This document shows positions 46,693-63,048 of a stretch of DNA of 64,000 nt, piece after piece; position 1 is the first letter of the stretch, and each line of letters starts with the position of its first letter. The translations under genes were made by a program, and so were the position numbers. The notes below the pieces were generated by a model. That model was not told the origin of the DNA and searched no databases. It was given only the letters and a program-made list of their open reading frames with translations. The DNA comes from Salinibacterium sp. M195 (lineage in GTDB: Bacteria > Actinomycetota > Actinomycetes > Actinomycetales > Microbacteriaceae). The DNA lies in NCBI RefSeq assembly GCF_019443965.1, contig NZ_CP040814.1, positions 2,232,001 through 2,296,000 on the forward strand, written 5' to 3'.

Positions 46693-48268
46693 GCTCGCCG
46701 TTTTCGCTGTCGTTCCCGTCCGCTTCGTCAACGACGTCCAGAGTCCCATCGGCGTTCTCAATTTCTGTCTCAACGTGAGCGTCGGGCCCTGCAGCAGCGT
46801 CAACGGCAACCGTGTCTTCAGCGGCGGCAGTGTCGTCAACGCCAGTGTCAGTGTCAGCGTCGGCATCGGCATCGGCATCGGCATCGGCATCAACGTCAAT
46901 GTCCACGAACGACGAGTCGTCGAGCTCAAGCTCTTCTTCAACGATCTCGATTGTGGCTTCGCCGCCGTCATCGAGTGCCTCTTCGGCGATATCTGCCCGT
47001 TCAAACCAGGTCGCGGCTTCGTCTTCACGACCGAGTTCTTCGAGCACTGTGCCATAGGCGCCGAACAGTGCGGCGCTGTAGCTGAAGGCTTTGGTGGGAT
47101 CGAGTTGCGGAATCTGAAGCTCGACAAGAGCTTCGTCTGCCTGACCCAAGTCAAGTCGCGCACCAGACATCGCGATGGCGAGCTCAACCTGCACACCAAT
47201 CGACAGGCTACTGCGGCGAACGGATCGCCCCAGTTCCAAAGCACGCTCCGGGCGCTCAAGTCCACGTTCGCTGTCTACCATCATCGGCAGCTGGTCGTCC
47301 CGCCCAGAAATTCGACGGTAGGTGCGCAACTCGCGCAGCGCGAGTGCATAGTCTTCGGTCGCGTAGGCAGTGATCGCGAGAGTTTCGCGCACAACGCCGA
47401 TACGGCCGGCACGACGGGCCGCCGAAATCGCATGCTGGTGAGCAAGTTCTGGATCGGTTTCGATCAGCCGCGAAACCATCACGAGGTGCAGGGCGACGCC
47501 TTCAGCGTTTTCCTTGCTGAGCGTCTTGAGTTCGTTGGACGCAACGCGGTCAAGCATTTTGGGGGTAATTCCCTCAGGAATCTCGGGTGCCTGGTGGTAG
47601 GCCCGAACTGAACGGATGCCGAACGGGTCGCGATCCTCTTCAGGCTCGCGCGCACTAGCGTCGCGGTCGCCGCGCGCTGGCGCTCCGCCTTTGGTCCACA
47701 AGCGATTCTCCGGCGGGCCATCGTTGCGTCCTGAACCGCGATCGGGGCGTCCTCCACGTTCCGGACGGCCGGAGCCGTCGTTGCGCTGAGGTCGAGCCGG
47801 ACGATCACTGCGCTCGGGACCACCTGTGCGGTCGCCACGGTCAGGTCGATCGTTCGAGCGCGGTGGGCGGCTATCGCGGTCACCGGAACGCTGCGGACGG
47901 TCACCGCGGTCGGGACGATCCCCGGAACGTGGTGGGCGGCCATCGCGATCGTTTGAGCGTGGCGGACGATTGTCGCGGTCCCCAGAGGAATCCCGGCGCG
48001 GTGCGCGGTCATCGCCGGAAGCGCCATCGCGGCGGGGGCGACGGTCATCGCCCTCGGGCTTTGCGCGCCAGGGACGATCTGCTCCGCCGGATGCGGGCTT
48101 ACCGCGGGCGGGTCCGCCTGCGGCATTGTCGCGGCGCGGCCCTCCGTCGCTTGGTCGGCCTTCACCAGGGCGTCCGCCGGTGGGGCGTCCACCAGATCGG
48201 GGCGCACCCGAACGGTTTCCGTGGGGTCGGCTGTCGCGCCGACCGTCGTTACCTGATGAATCGCTCAC
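46682..48268 (-). CDS. TPR-like protein with Arg-rich disordered N-terminus
   Basis: The 528-aa protein has three parts. Residues 1-210 are low complexity, with repeats around RPPRSGDRPDRGD rich in Arg, Asp, Pro and Gly, like RGG-type RNA-binding regions. Residues about 240-430 are helical pairs resembling TPRs (ETLAITAYATEDYALALRELRTYRR, AALFGAYGTVLEELGREDEAATWFER). The C-terminus is acidic and includes a DADADADADAD run coded by a hexanucleotide repeat. GTG at 48268 is supported by AGGAG upstream. The gene lies just after the rRNA operon and before the HAD gene. Function unknown. Confidence 0.75.
   Translation of the reverse strand: MSDSSGNDGRRDSRPHGNRSGAPRSGGRPTGGRPGEGRPSDGGPRRDNAAGGPARGKPASGGADRPWRAKPEGDDRRPRRDGASGDDRAPRRDSSGDRDNRPPRSNDRDGRPPRSGDRPDRGDRPQRSGDRDSRPPRSNDRPDRGDRTGGPERSDRPARPQRNDGSGRPERGGRPDRGSGRNDGPPENRLWTKGGAPARGDRDASAREPEEDRDPFGIRSVRAYHQAPEIPEGITPKMLDRVASNELKTLSKENAEGVALHLVMVSRLIETDPELAHQHAISAARRAGRIGVVRETLAITAYATEDYALALRELRTYRRISGRDDQLPMMVDSERGLERPERALELGRSVRRSSLSIGVQVELAIAMSGARLDLGQADEALVELQIPQLDPTKAFSYSAALFGAYGTVLEELGREDEAATWFERADIAEEALDDGGEATIEIVEEELELDDSSFVDIDVDADADADADADADTDTGVDDTAAAEDTVAVDAAAGPDAHVETEIENADGTLDVVDEADGNDSENGERAE
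46861..46890. repeat. Hexanucleotide repeat (CGGCAT)5
   Basis: Five perfect CGGCAT copies, with degenerate copies on both sides, encode alternating Asp-Ala in the TPR-like protein. Changes in copy number would keep the frame and only vary the length of the acidic tail. Confidence 0.85.
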
Positions 48269-48301
48269 TTGTTGCTCCTGATTATGGGTAAAACTTAACG
48301 C

Positions 48302-48347
48302 AAAATAGCCACCCACTGTGTTTATTCAACACAGGGGTGGCCATTTT
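48302..48347 (-). terminator. rRNA operon terminator hairpin
   Basis: A long nested hairpin (AAAAT, GCCACCC and CTGTGTT arms with their complements, 5-base loop) follows 5S rRNA by 11 bases on the minus strand and is followed by TTTTGCG. It should end the rRNA transcript before the TPR-like gene. Confidence 0.8.
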
Positions 48348-48358
48348 ACAATTTAAGT

Positions 48359-48475
48359 CCGGCGGTGTCCTACTCTCCCACAAGGTCCCCCTTGCAGTAC
48401 CATCGGCGCAGAGAGTCTTAGCTTCCGGGTTCGGAATGTAACCGGGCGTTTCCCTCTCGCTATGGCCGCCGAAAC
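48359..48475 (-). rRNA. rrf: 5S ribosomal RNA
   Basis: On the minus strand the sequence starts GTTTCGGCGGCCATAGCG and ends GAGAGTAGGACACCGCC, the expected complementary 5S termini, with CCGAACCCGGAAGCTAAG in the conserved loop. Length is about 117 nt. Ends are estimated to within a few bases. It is the last gene of the rRNA operon. Confidence 0.92.
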
Positions 48476-48653
48476 ACTATTGATTTATGTATCAGTCTGG
48501 GCCAGAAACATGCTCTGACACTACCCCGAAGGATGGTGCCTAGCTGTGTTAGCTGGGCGCAGTTCCCGACCGTAAATCGGGAACCACAAAGTGGACGCGA
48601 GAATTCTTCTCATTCACCATTCGACAGTCTAGGACTGCCCAGTGAGGTGGGGT

Positions 48654-53810
<5,157 letters not shown>

Positions 53811-54033
53811 TGTTTGATTGCACCAACAAGCCGAAGCCCACCGATGCACATCTTGCGTTACCCGCACCCGGAATAGGGTGTCGAGGCAACAAGTTTGAAA
53901 CTGACAGAACAAATCAATACTGACTTGCTTTGTTGTTTATATCTTTTCCAAAGGAATCCGCTGCACCAGCAATCACGACCCGAAATGGGACGATCTCACT
54001 AAGCACAGTCGGGTTTTTGGCATTTGACATTGT

Positions 54034-54055
54034 GCACGCTGTTGAGTTCTCAAGG
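54034..54055 (-). promoter_or_regulatory. boxA-like antitermination element in rRNA leader
   Basis: The minus strand reads CCTTGAGAACTCAACAGCGT, the conserved actinobacterial rRNA leader motif. A related TTGAGAACT sequence recurs in the 16S-23S spacer. It is expected to recruit NusB/NusE. Confidence 0.75.
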
Positions 54056-54153
54056 ATCGGACGCTCCTGACCTCCACCGCAAAACGGCTTCACCCCAGGG
54101 CTTTCAAAACCTGTGTTGGCAACCCCCGCATAACTGCAGGAGGCAACCTGTCT

Positions 54154-54181
54154 AACTTACCAGCTTCAGCGCACTTGTCAA
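54154..54181 (-). promoter_or_regulatory. rRNA operon promoter
   Basis: On the minus strand TTGACA (54176-54181) and TAAGTT (54154-54159) are 16 bp apart, about 345 bp upstream of 16S. The perfect -35 box and the following leader with boxA support a sigma-70 type rRNA promoter. Additional promoters may exist. Confidence 0.6.
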
Positions 54182-54590
54182 ACCAGCAATTCCGCACCAG
54201 AACGGCACACAACAACTGACCAACACACGCAAAAAGCGGCAAGACATCCCACGACCCGAAACCGGAACCTACAAGAGGAACTCCGCGATCTGGCCGGACT
54301 AAAACTATACCAGCTTTAGAGGATGGTGGCCCCCACTTGAGGCCGGAAACCTAGCAGCAAAACTGCCCGGGACTTCCGCACCTTTGGGGTGACAAGAGGA
54401 AACATTACGTGCATTCTGGCCCCCTCGCCAACACCGACCGCATCCCGGGCGTGTCGCAAAAATGAGGCCCCGAAAACACTGTGTTGGGGTCCAACCGAGC
54501 GGGTGAGAGCTGATCACGAATGACAGCGGACGGCGGGCAGCAGGCGGCCGGCAGCACAGGAATCGCCTGCAGCTGTAGATAGAGCAACCT

Positions 54591-55142
54591 CTAGTTCGGC
54601 GGCAACACGTCAAAAACTAGATGAGCGAATTGGCCGACAGCCTTCGCCGACTTTAGGCGCAGACGATCCGCATTCAACCCCCGCGGAAATAGTGGAGCAC
54701 CGCCCGTTACCGTGGCCGGTGCGAACGAGACCGAAATCTCGTCGAGCGCGCCGGCATCCAAAAACTGCGCTGCTAGGTCTCCCCCGCCGACGATCCAGAT
54801 GTCGCCGTCACCCGCAGCCTCGCGAATCGTGGGCAGGGCATCCGCTACCGCTCCGCGAACGAAACGAACATCCGCCCCTTCGGGAACGGGGAGGTCGCGA
54901 CGGGTAAAGACGAAGGTCGGCTTCTCGCCGAAGTATTCGGCCCACTTCTGCGGGTTGGCCATCAGATTCTCATGCTCGAGCACCCACTCATAAGTGGTTG
55001 AGCCCTCGACCTGGACTGTCGCGTTTGGTGCAACGGGTGGCTGTTCGTCGCTGACAACCGCGAACAGCCAGTCAAGCGAGTTTTCTTCATCAGCAATAAA
55101 GCCATTAAGCGTGGCTGCGGTTTCAAAAACGATGCGGGGCAT
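54591..55142 (-). CDS. DHFR-fold reductase (RibD C-terminal-like)
   Basis: The 183-aa protein resembles stand-alone RibD-C/dihydrofolate-reductase family proteins. It begins MPRIVFETAATLNGFIA with NSLDWLF, and has FVFTRRDLP, IWIVGGGDLAAQFLDAGALDE for the NADPH site and PLFPRG near the end. These proteins reduce an unknown substrate and are not the essential DHFR. It lies between the rRNA operon and tyrS, alone. Substrate unknown. Confidence 0.82.
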   Translation of the reverse strand: MPRIVFETAATLNGFIADEENSLDWLFAVVSDEQPPVAPNATVQVEGSTTYEWVLEHENLMANPQKWAEYFGEKPTFVFTRRDLPVPEGADVRFVRGAVADALPTIREAAGDGDIWIVGGGDLAAQFLDAGALDEISVSFAPATVTGGAPLFPRGLNADRLRLKSAKAVGQFAHLVFDVLPPN

Positions 55143-55227
55143 ATCGTCAGCCTAGGCAGCACCTACGACAACCGCGCTCGCCCTGCTGCCGCCCCGGAAC
55201 CGGAACGCACATGAGACGCACGGGAAC

Positions 55228-56538
55228 TTAGGACGTGACGAAAATACCCGCGAGAGTCTTTTTGCCGCGGCGGAGAACCGCCACGTTTCCGGCCAGAAGG
55301 TCGCTGCCGACCGTCGCCTGGTCATCCGCTACTGCAACGTTGTTGAGGTAGACGCCGCCCTGCGAGATTGCGCGCCGGGCTTCACTTGCACTCGATACCA
55401 GCTTGGTGTCGACGAGCAACTGCACGATCGTGGCATCCGCCGTCGTCTCGACGTGAGCAAGTTCCCGCAATGCTGCAGCAAGAGTGTCTGCATCCAGCGA
55501 GGCTAACTCGCCTTGGCCAAACAGCGCAGCGGAAGCCGCAATTGCCGCCTCCGTTGCTGCGCGGCCATGCACGAGTGACGTGACTTCGAACGCGAGAGTC
55601 TTTTGCGCTTCACGCCGGAACGGCGCCTCTGCCACAGCAGTCTCGAGAGCGGTGATCTGCTCGCGCGACAAGAACGTGAAGATGCGCAGACGCTGGATGA
55701 CATCCGCATCGTCAGTGTTGAGCCAGAACTGGTAGAACGCGTAGGGACTCGTCATATTTGAGTCGAGCCAGATGGCGTTGCCTTCGCTCTTGCCGAACTT
55801 GGTGCCATCCGAGTTAGTGATGAGCGGGGTGCCGATGGCGTGAACGCTGGCGCCCTCAGCTTTGTGGATGAGGTCGCTGCCACTCGTGAGGTTGCCCCAC
55901 TGGTCGCTGCCACCGGTCTGCAATACGCAGTCGTAGTTGCGGTAGAGCTCCAAGAAGTCCATGCCTTGCATGACCTGGTAGCTGAACTCGGTGTAGCTGA
56001 TGCCAGCATCACTGTTGAGACGCGCGCTGACCGCATCCTTCTTGATCATCGTGCCGACACGGAAGTACTTGCCGACATCGCGCAAGAAGTCGATCGCGCT
56101 CATCGGCGCTGTCCAGTCGAGGTTGTTGACCATCCGCACGGCGTTGTCGCCCTCGGTACTCAAGAACTTGGAGACCTGGGCTTGCAAGTAACTGACCCAC
56201 TCGGCGACAGTTTCGTTGTCGTTGAGGGTGCGCTCTGCCGTGGGGCGCGGATCGCCAATAAGGCCAGTCGCTCCCCCGACGAGTCCGAGGGGTTTGTGGC
56301 CGGCCAGCTGAAGGCGGCGAAGCAGAAGCAGTTGCACGAGGTTGCCTAAGTGAAGGCTGGGTGCCGTGGGATCGAATCCGCAGTAGTACGTGATGGGGTC
56401 GCCATCGAGAAGCTTCTCGAGGGCATCCGCGTCGGTGGAAACATGCACGAGGCCGCGCCACGTGAGTTCTTGCCACAGGCTCTCAAAAGAGCTGTCGTTG
56501 CTTTGAGTACTGAGGGATTCTGATGCTGTCGCTGACAC
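55228..56538 (-). CDS. tyrS: Tyrosyl-tRNA synthetase
   Basis: TyrS charges tRNA-Tyr. The 436-aa class I enzyme has the HIGH-type motif PTAPSLHLGN and the KMSKS-type motif KFGKSEGN, with QVMQGMDFLELY and GGSDQWGN in the tyrosine site, and a C-terminal S4 domain (GGVYLNNVAVAD). GTG at 56538 gives the usual length; ATG at 56598 would add 20 residues without family features. It is transcribed away from the SatD-like gene across a palindromic intergenic region. Confidence 0.92.
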   Translation of the reverse strand: MSATASESLSTQSNDSSFESLWQELTWRGLVHVSTDADALEKLLDGDPITYYCGFDPTAPSLHLGNLVQLLLLRRLQLAGHKPLGLVGGATGLIGDPRPTAERTLNDNETVAEWVSYLQAQVSKFLSTEGDNAVRMVNNLDWTAPMSAIDFLRDVGKYFRVGTMIKKDAVSARLNSDAGISYTEFSYQVMQGMDFLELYRNYDCVLQTGGSDQWGNLTSGSDLIHKAEGASVHAIGTPLITNSDGTKFGKSEGNAIWLDSNMTSPYAFYQFWLNTDDADVIQRLRIFTFLSREQITALETAVAEAPFRREAQKTLAFEVTSLVHGRAATEAAIAASAALFGQGELASLDADTLAAALRELAHVETTADATIVQLLVDTKLVSSASEARRAISQGGVYLNNVAVADDQATVGSDLLAGNVAVLRRGKKTLAGIFVTS

Positions 56539-56607
56539 GTCATTAACCGTAGTGCCTATCGGAAGGGTGCTGAGAGCAATGAGATTGGGAGCGCCCACAA
56601 TGCTGAG

Positions 56608-56659
56608 GCATTGATTTGGAGAAATCAGGCTTGTGGGCCTGATATTGAGAAATCAATGC
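56608..56659. promoter_or_regulatory. Nested palindrome between tyrS and satD-like gene
   Basis: GCATTGATTT (56608-56617) is the exact complement of AAATCAATGC (56650-56659). Inside it ATCAGGC (56624-56630) pairs with GCCTGAT (56637-56643) around TTGTGG. It lies 14 bp before the SatD-like start. It could be an operator for the HTH-containing SatD-like protein or a hairpin. Confidence 0.6.
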
Positions 56660-56673
56660 TGTAGCCTTTAGTT

Positions 56674-57312
56674 ATGTTTGTGATCACAGCGGACCAACGA
56701 AACAGCCGCAGCAACCCAGATGCCGTAGCGCAGACCCTGCAGCGCATCAACGCCGAGCGCGGGGATGACCTCGCCCTGCCCGCGGAACGAACGGCCGGAG
56801 ACGAAGCCCAAATGCTGTTGACTTCAGCGCAAGCGGCTCTCGACATCACTCTTGAACTCACCCGCACGGAACAGTGGAGCGTAGGAATCGGCATCGGTGC
56901 AGTGCCGCTGCCGTACGGAACCAGCGTGCGCGCTACTAGTGGGGCCGCCTTTCTCGCCGCCCGCGATGCCATCGACCGCGCAAAGAAGAGTCCAGCCAAA
57001 TGTGCCGTCGAGTCAGACCCCGCCAGCGAACTTGCCCGTGACATTGAACCGCTACTCGAATTACTGGTTCTGATGCGCAACCGGCGCACCGCCAACGGTT
57101 GGGAACTCTACGACCTGCTCAACAACGGCATGACTCAAGTCGATGCCGCTGAACGCCTCGGCATCTCGCCGCAGTCCGCGAGCCAGCGCGCACTCGTCGC
57201 CGGATTGCGCACCGAGGAAGAGGCCGTTCGCGCCCTTGCGAACCTGCTCGACAGAGCACACAGTGGAGTAGCAACAGATAACGCGCTCAGCGCAGAGGAA
57301 GGCACATCATGA
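56674..57312 (+). CDS. SatD-like protein with C-terminal HTH
   Basis: The 212-aa protein resembles the SatD family: FVITADQRNSR at the start, RTAGDEAQMLL, WSVGIGIG and GAAFLAARDAI mark the fold, distantly like nucleotide-cyclase folds. Residues about 140-200 include a helix-turn-helix (GMTQVDAAERLGISPQSASQRAL). SatD-type genes usually pair with a small membrane protein, and here one follows with an ATGA overlap. Biological role unknown. There is no clear ribosome site before ATG 56674, which fits a leaderless message. Confidence 0.65.
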   Translation: MFVITADQRNSRSNPDAVAQTLQRINAERGDDLALPAERTAGDEAQMLLTSAQAALDITLELTRTEQWSVGIGIGAVPLPYGTSVRATSGAAFLAARDAIDRAKKSPAKCAVESDPASELARDIEPLLELLVLMRNRRTANGWELYDLLNNGMTQVDAAERLGISPQSASQRALVAGLRTEEEAVRALANLLDRAHSGVATDNALSAEEGTS

Positions 57313-57863
57313 TCGGCTGGTGGATCGCGGTACTCGTTCTCACGATCGGCGCGATCGGCGCATCCATGATTGCGGCCCGCACCGACAAGTACTGGCTCGC
57401 CACCGTCTCGCTGCTCCCCGTCGGGATCGCTCTCATTCTGGGTTCCACCGGCAACCCCGTGCCCGGCGATGTCTCCGGGCTCGTCATCTTGCTCAGTGCA
57501 GCCCTTGTCGCTCTCGCGACAATCGCAGGTAGTCCTCTCGTGGCACTCGTGCTCTCGCTGGCCTCGTATCCGGCACCCCGTGGCGAGCACGGCGGCATTC
57601 TCGTGATCGACGCCGACTCGCCCCTGCCCGAACGTGAGATCCTGCGCGGCGGAACCACCATTGGTTACCTCGAGCGCTTCGCCTTCATCGCCTCGTTCAT
57701 GGTGTGGCAGCCCGGCGCGATCGCCGTCATTGTCGCCATCAAAGGACTCGGTCGCTTCGCCGAACTAGAAAACGCGGCCGCGCGCGAACGATTCATCATC
57801 GGCACCCTCGTGAGCCTTGTATGGGCCGGGTTGTGCACCGCGGCGTTACTCATCGGACGCTAA
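57309..57863 (+). CDS. Membrane partner of the SatD-like protein
   Basis: The 184-aa protein has about five helices: at residues 2-18, 25-40, 45-63 and 65-80 (SGLVILLSAALVALATIA, VALVLSLAS), and two more near 120-140 and 160-180. A soluble loop of about 30 residues (DADSPLPEREILRGG) lies between helices. It overlaps the SatD-like gene by 4 bases, so the two are expected to act together. I do not know its function. Confidence 0.65.
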   Translation: MIGWWIAVLVLTIGAIGASMIAARTDKYWLATVSLLPVGIALILGSTGNPVPGDVSGLVILLSAALVALATIAGSPLVALVLSLASYPAPRGEHGGILVIDADSPLPEREILRGGTTIGYLERFAFIASFMVWQPGAIAVIVAIKGLGRFAELENAAARERFIIGTLVSLVWAGLCTAALLIGR

Positions 57864-57906
57864 CGGGGCCAGTTGACCGCTCACTCTGCACGGGCTGGGC
57901 TTCTCG

Positions 57907-58827
57907 CTACGGTTGCAAGGGCGCGTTCTCGGTGATCGGTTCCGGAGCCCGCGGCTTTTCGACCCACGTCACCAACACCACCGACACGATCATCAGCAGG
58001 AACCATGAACCGAGCTTGGCGATCGACACCAGCTCCCAGCCCTCTGACTGATTCGGGTACACCCAGGCGTTCGACCAGGTCGCTACGTTCTCGGCGAGCC
58101 AGATAAACAACGCGACCAGAACGAACGACACAAGGATGGGCATCCGGAATCGTGCCCGAGAGACTCTGACGTGCATGACGGTGCGCCAGTAGATCACCGC
58201 GATTGCCGCAAACAGGAACCAGCGAGCGTCGACGATGAAGTGGTGGCTGAAAAAGTTGATGTAGATGAGCGTGGCGAGAATGGCCGTGATCCAGCGTCTC
58301 GGGTACTTATCAAAGCGGAGTTCGAAGAGTCGGAATACGCGCACCATGTACGAGCCGACCGCCGCATACATGAAGCCGCTATAGAGCGGAACACCGAAAA
58401 TGTGCAGCACGCCGTCGCCCTCGTAGGTCCAGGATCCGGCATCCGTCTTGAAAATCTCCATCACCGTACCCACAATGTGGAACAGGATGATCACCCGCAG
58501 TTCTCGCAAGGTCTCGAGCTTGAAAACGACCATGAGCGCTTGGATGGCGAGGGCGGCAAGCACCAAAAAGTCGTTGCGGGCGAGAGTCGCCGACTCCGGA
58601 TACCAGAGGCGCGTGAGCACGAGGACTGCAAGCAGCGCTCCCCCGAAAACGCAGGCCCAGGCTTGCTTGAGCACGAATACCGTGAATTCGATCGCCAACA
58701 TACGGAGGCGCTGCGACGAGGCACGGCCGCCGGTGGGCTGAACGCGTGAAGCGCTGCCGCGTGCTCGATCGAGACGATGATGCGCCCACTCGTCAATGCG
58801 CTGCTCGAGCGTGGTGAAGCGGGCCAT
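57907..58827 (-). CDS. DUF817 membrane protein
   Basis: The 306-aa protein has about eight helices and matches DUF817. Distinctive motifs are IFKTDAGSWTYEGDGVLHIFGVPLYSGFMYAAVGSYM (only the pieces GSWTYEG and PLYSGFMYA are counted as evidence) and INFFSHHF. The family is of unknown function. An N-terminal soluble part of about 45 residues is basic. ATG at 58827 overlaps the glycosylase stop (ATGA), so both are co-expressed. Confidence 0.82.
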   Translation of the reverse strand: MARFTTLEQRIDEWAHHRLDRARGSASRVQPTGGRASSQRLRMLAIEFTVFVLKQAWACVFGGALLAVLVLTRLWYPESATLARNDFLVLAALAIQALMVVFKLETLRELRVIILFHIVGTVMEIFKTDAGSWTYEGDGVLHIFGVPLYSGFMYAAVGSYMVRVFRLFELRFDKYPRRWITAILATLIYINFFSHHFIVDARWFLFAAIAVIYWRTVMHVRVSRARFRMPILVSFVLVALFIWLAENVATWSNAWVYPNQSEGWELVSIAKLGSWFLLMIVSVVLVTWVEKPRAPEPITENAPLQP

Positions 58828-59414
58828 CAGCTGCGCTTGCGTTTCACCGCAGCACGATACGGGGAAACACTCGGCTCCCCCGGAATCCAGAAACGCCACG
58901 GATACTCGTCAGTGCCACCATCGCCCGCGACCCCCGTGCGCGGACCAGCGCTGAACGGAGATTGCGACTGAGGCAGTTCTAGGCGAACGCGACCGGACTC
59001 TAGATTGGTGCCGGCGTCATCCAACCGGATGCCGAGCGCCACCGCCAGTCGAGCCGGCCCCATTGCGAGGTCGGCCGCCTTCTTGGACGTTGCGCGACGT
59101 TCGGTCGCAACATCCATCCCTTCGACTACTTCTCCCGCGCGCAAGAGGATTCCCGAAGCAACGCCCTCGGGCATGCACACGACATTTGCGCACGTGTGCA
59201 TTCCGTAGGTGAAGTAGGTGTAGAGATGCCCGGGCGGGCCGTACATCACCGCGTTGCGCTTGCCTGGCCCTCGAAAAGCGTGCGAGCCAGGATCAACCTC
59301 GCCCAGGTACGCCTCGACCTCGGTGAGTCGCACTGCGACATCGCCGACGCGCACGACAGCACCCAGCAACAGCGGAGCAACCTCAGTCGCTGGCCTGCTG
59401 AGCAGCTCGAACAC
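58827..59414 (-). CDS. Alkyladenine DNA glycosylase (3-methyladenine)
   Basis: The 195-aa protein belongs to the Mpg/AAG family that removes alkylated purines from DNA. The catalytic-site pattern is seen in LTEVEAYLGEVDPGSHAFRG and in the nucleotide-flipping region MYGPPGHLYTYFTYGMH. LRAGEV and GPARLAVALGI follow. GTG at 59414 lies 3 bases after the argH stop. The coupling to argH looks incidental. Confidence 0.9.
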   Translation of the reverse strand: MFELLSRPATEVAPLLLGAVVRVGDVAVRLTEVEAYLGEVDPGSHAFRGPGKRNAVMYGPPGHLYTYFTYGMHTCANVVCMPEGVASGILLRAGEVVEGMDVATERRATSKKAADLAMGPARLAVALGIRLDDAGTNLESGRVRLELPQSQSPFSAGPRTGVAGDGGTDEYPWRFWIPGEPSVSPYRAAVKRKRS

Positions 59415-59416
59415 GT

Positions 59417-62055
<2,639 letters not shown>

Positions 62056-62098
62056 GTGTTTTTCTCCTTGACGTCGTGAATCAGTTTAGGGAACTACA

Positions 62099-62117
62099 AC
62101 GGCGGCGCATGCCGCCG
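62099..62117. terminator. Short GC hairpin between argF and argG
   Basis: CGGCGGC and GCCGCCG pair around a 4-base palindromic loop, 5 bases beyond the argF stop. The minus-strand flank (TTGTAG) is not T-rich, so it may slow polymerase or protect mRNA ends instead of ending transcription fully. Confidence 0.4.
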
Positions 62118-62121
62118 AAAA

Positions 62122-63048
62122 CTAGGCGGCCTGTTCGAGCAGCCAAATCATCAGTGCCTTCTGGGCGTGCAGACGGTTCTCCGCTTCATCCCAAATGACA
62201 CTCTGCGGACCATCGATGACATCGGCCTCAACTTCATACCCGCGATCGGCCGGCAAGCAGTGCAAGAAGACCGCGTCTGGCTTAGCGAGCGCCATCAGCG
62301 CACTGTCGACCTTGTAGGCACTGAGGGCGGCAACGCGCGCGGCCTTCTCATCCTCTTTGCCCATCGACACCCACGTGTCGGTGACTACAACATCCGCACC
62401 GGTCACGGCCTCGGCCGCCTCCGTGAGGATCGAAATGGAACCGCCGGTGGTCGCCGCAATCTTCTCGGCGTCAGCGACGACATCCGCCAGCGGCAAGTAG
62501 TCCGCTGGGCACGCGATACGAACGTGCATCCCCGCGGTTGCTCCCGCAAGAAGGTACGAGTGCACCATGTTGTCGGCACCGTCACCGAGGAACGCAACGG
62601 TGAGCCCCTTGAGCTCACCCTTGTGTTCACGAATCGTGAGGAGGTCGGCGAGCAATTGACACGGGTGGAATTCATCGCTGAGCGCATTGATCACCGGCAC
62701 TTGAGTTCCGTGAGCCATCTCGATGAGGCCCTGCTGGCCATACGTGCGCCAGACGATGGCAGCAACCTGACGTTCAAGAACGCGAGCTGTGTCTGAGGCA
62801 GTCTCCTTGCCACCGAGCTGACTGTTGGCCGTCGAGATAATGAGCGGCGAACCTCCCAGATCTGCGATACCAACAGCAAACGAGACGCGAGTGCGAGTCG
62901 ATGACTTGTCAAAGATCACGGCAACCGTCTGCGGACCCTCGAGAGGTTTGCGACCCCAACGGTCTGCCTTAACCTTCTCCGCGAGATCAAGAATCTCGGA
63001 CTGCTCGGCGGGGGTGAGGTCATCATCGCGAAGAAAATGCCTGGTCAT
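62122..63048 (-). CDS. argF: Ornithine carbamoyltransferase
   Basis: ArgF makes citrulline from ornithine and carbamoyl phosphate. The 308-aa protein has STRTRVSFAVG for carbamoyl phosphate and HCLPADRG for ornithine, both characteristic; NALSDEFHPCQLLADLLTI lies in the hinge. The ATG overlaps the argD stop as ATGA, so it is part of the argD-argF unit. Confidence 0.95.
   Translation of the reverse strand: MTRHFLRDDDLTPAEQSEILDLAEKVKADRWGRKPLEGPQTVAVIFDKSSTRTRVSFAVGIADLGGSPLIISTANSQLGGKETASDTARVLERQVAAIVWRTYGQQGLIEMAHGTQVPVINALSDEFHPCQLLADLLTIREHKGELKGLTVAFLGDGADNMVHSYLLAGATAGMHVRIACPADYLPLADVVADAEKIAATTGGSISILTEAAEAVTGADVVVTDTWVSMGKEDEKAARVAALSAYKVDSALMALAKPDAVFLHCLPADRGYEVEADVIDGPQSVIWDEAENRLHAQKALMIWLLEQAA

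Larger units (their letters stand above)
53811..54590 (-). other. rRNA leader and upstream region, no protein gene
   Basis: These 780 bp hold the rRNA leader, a boxA-like element, the promoter and then a stretch of about 400 bp up to the reductase gene in which I see no gene. Open frames near 54305-54613 on the minus strand have no protein features. A T-rich AGGGCCTG-like hairpin region near 54350-54500 shows no clear element. Confidence 0.6.

Noticed and set aside
46861..46890. CRISPR-like array
   Set aside because: It is a simple hexanucleotide repeat inside a coding sequence without spacers. No CRISPR array was seen in the window.
54305..54613. A 102-aa minus-strand gene upstream of the rRNA operon
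   Set aside because: Composition is erratic, Cys- and Arg-rich, with no ribosome site, and it overlaps the reductase end.
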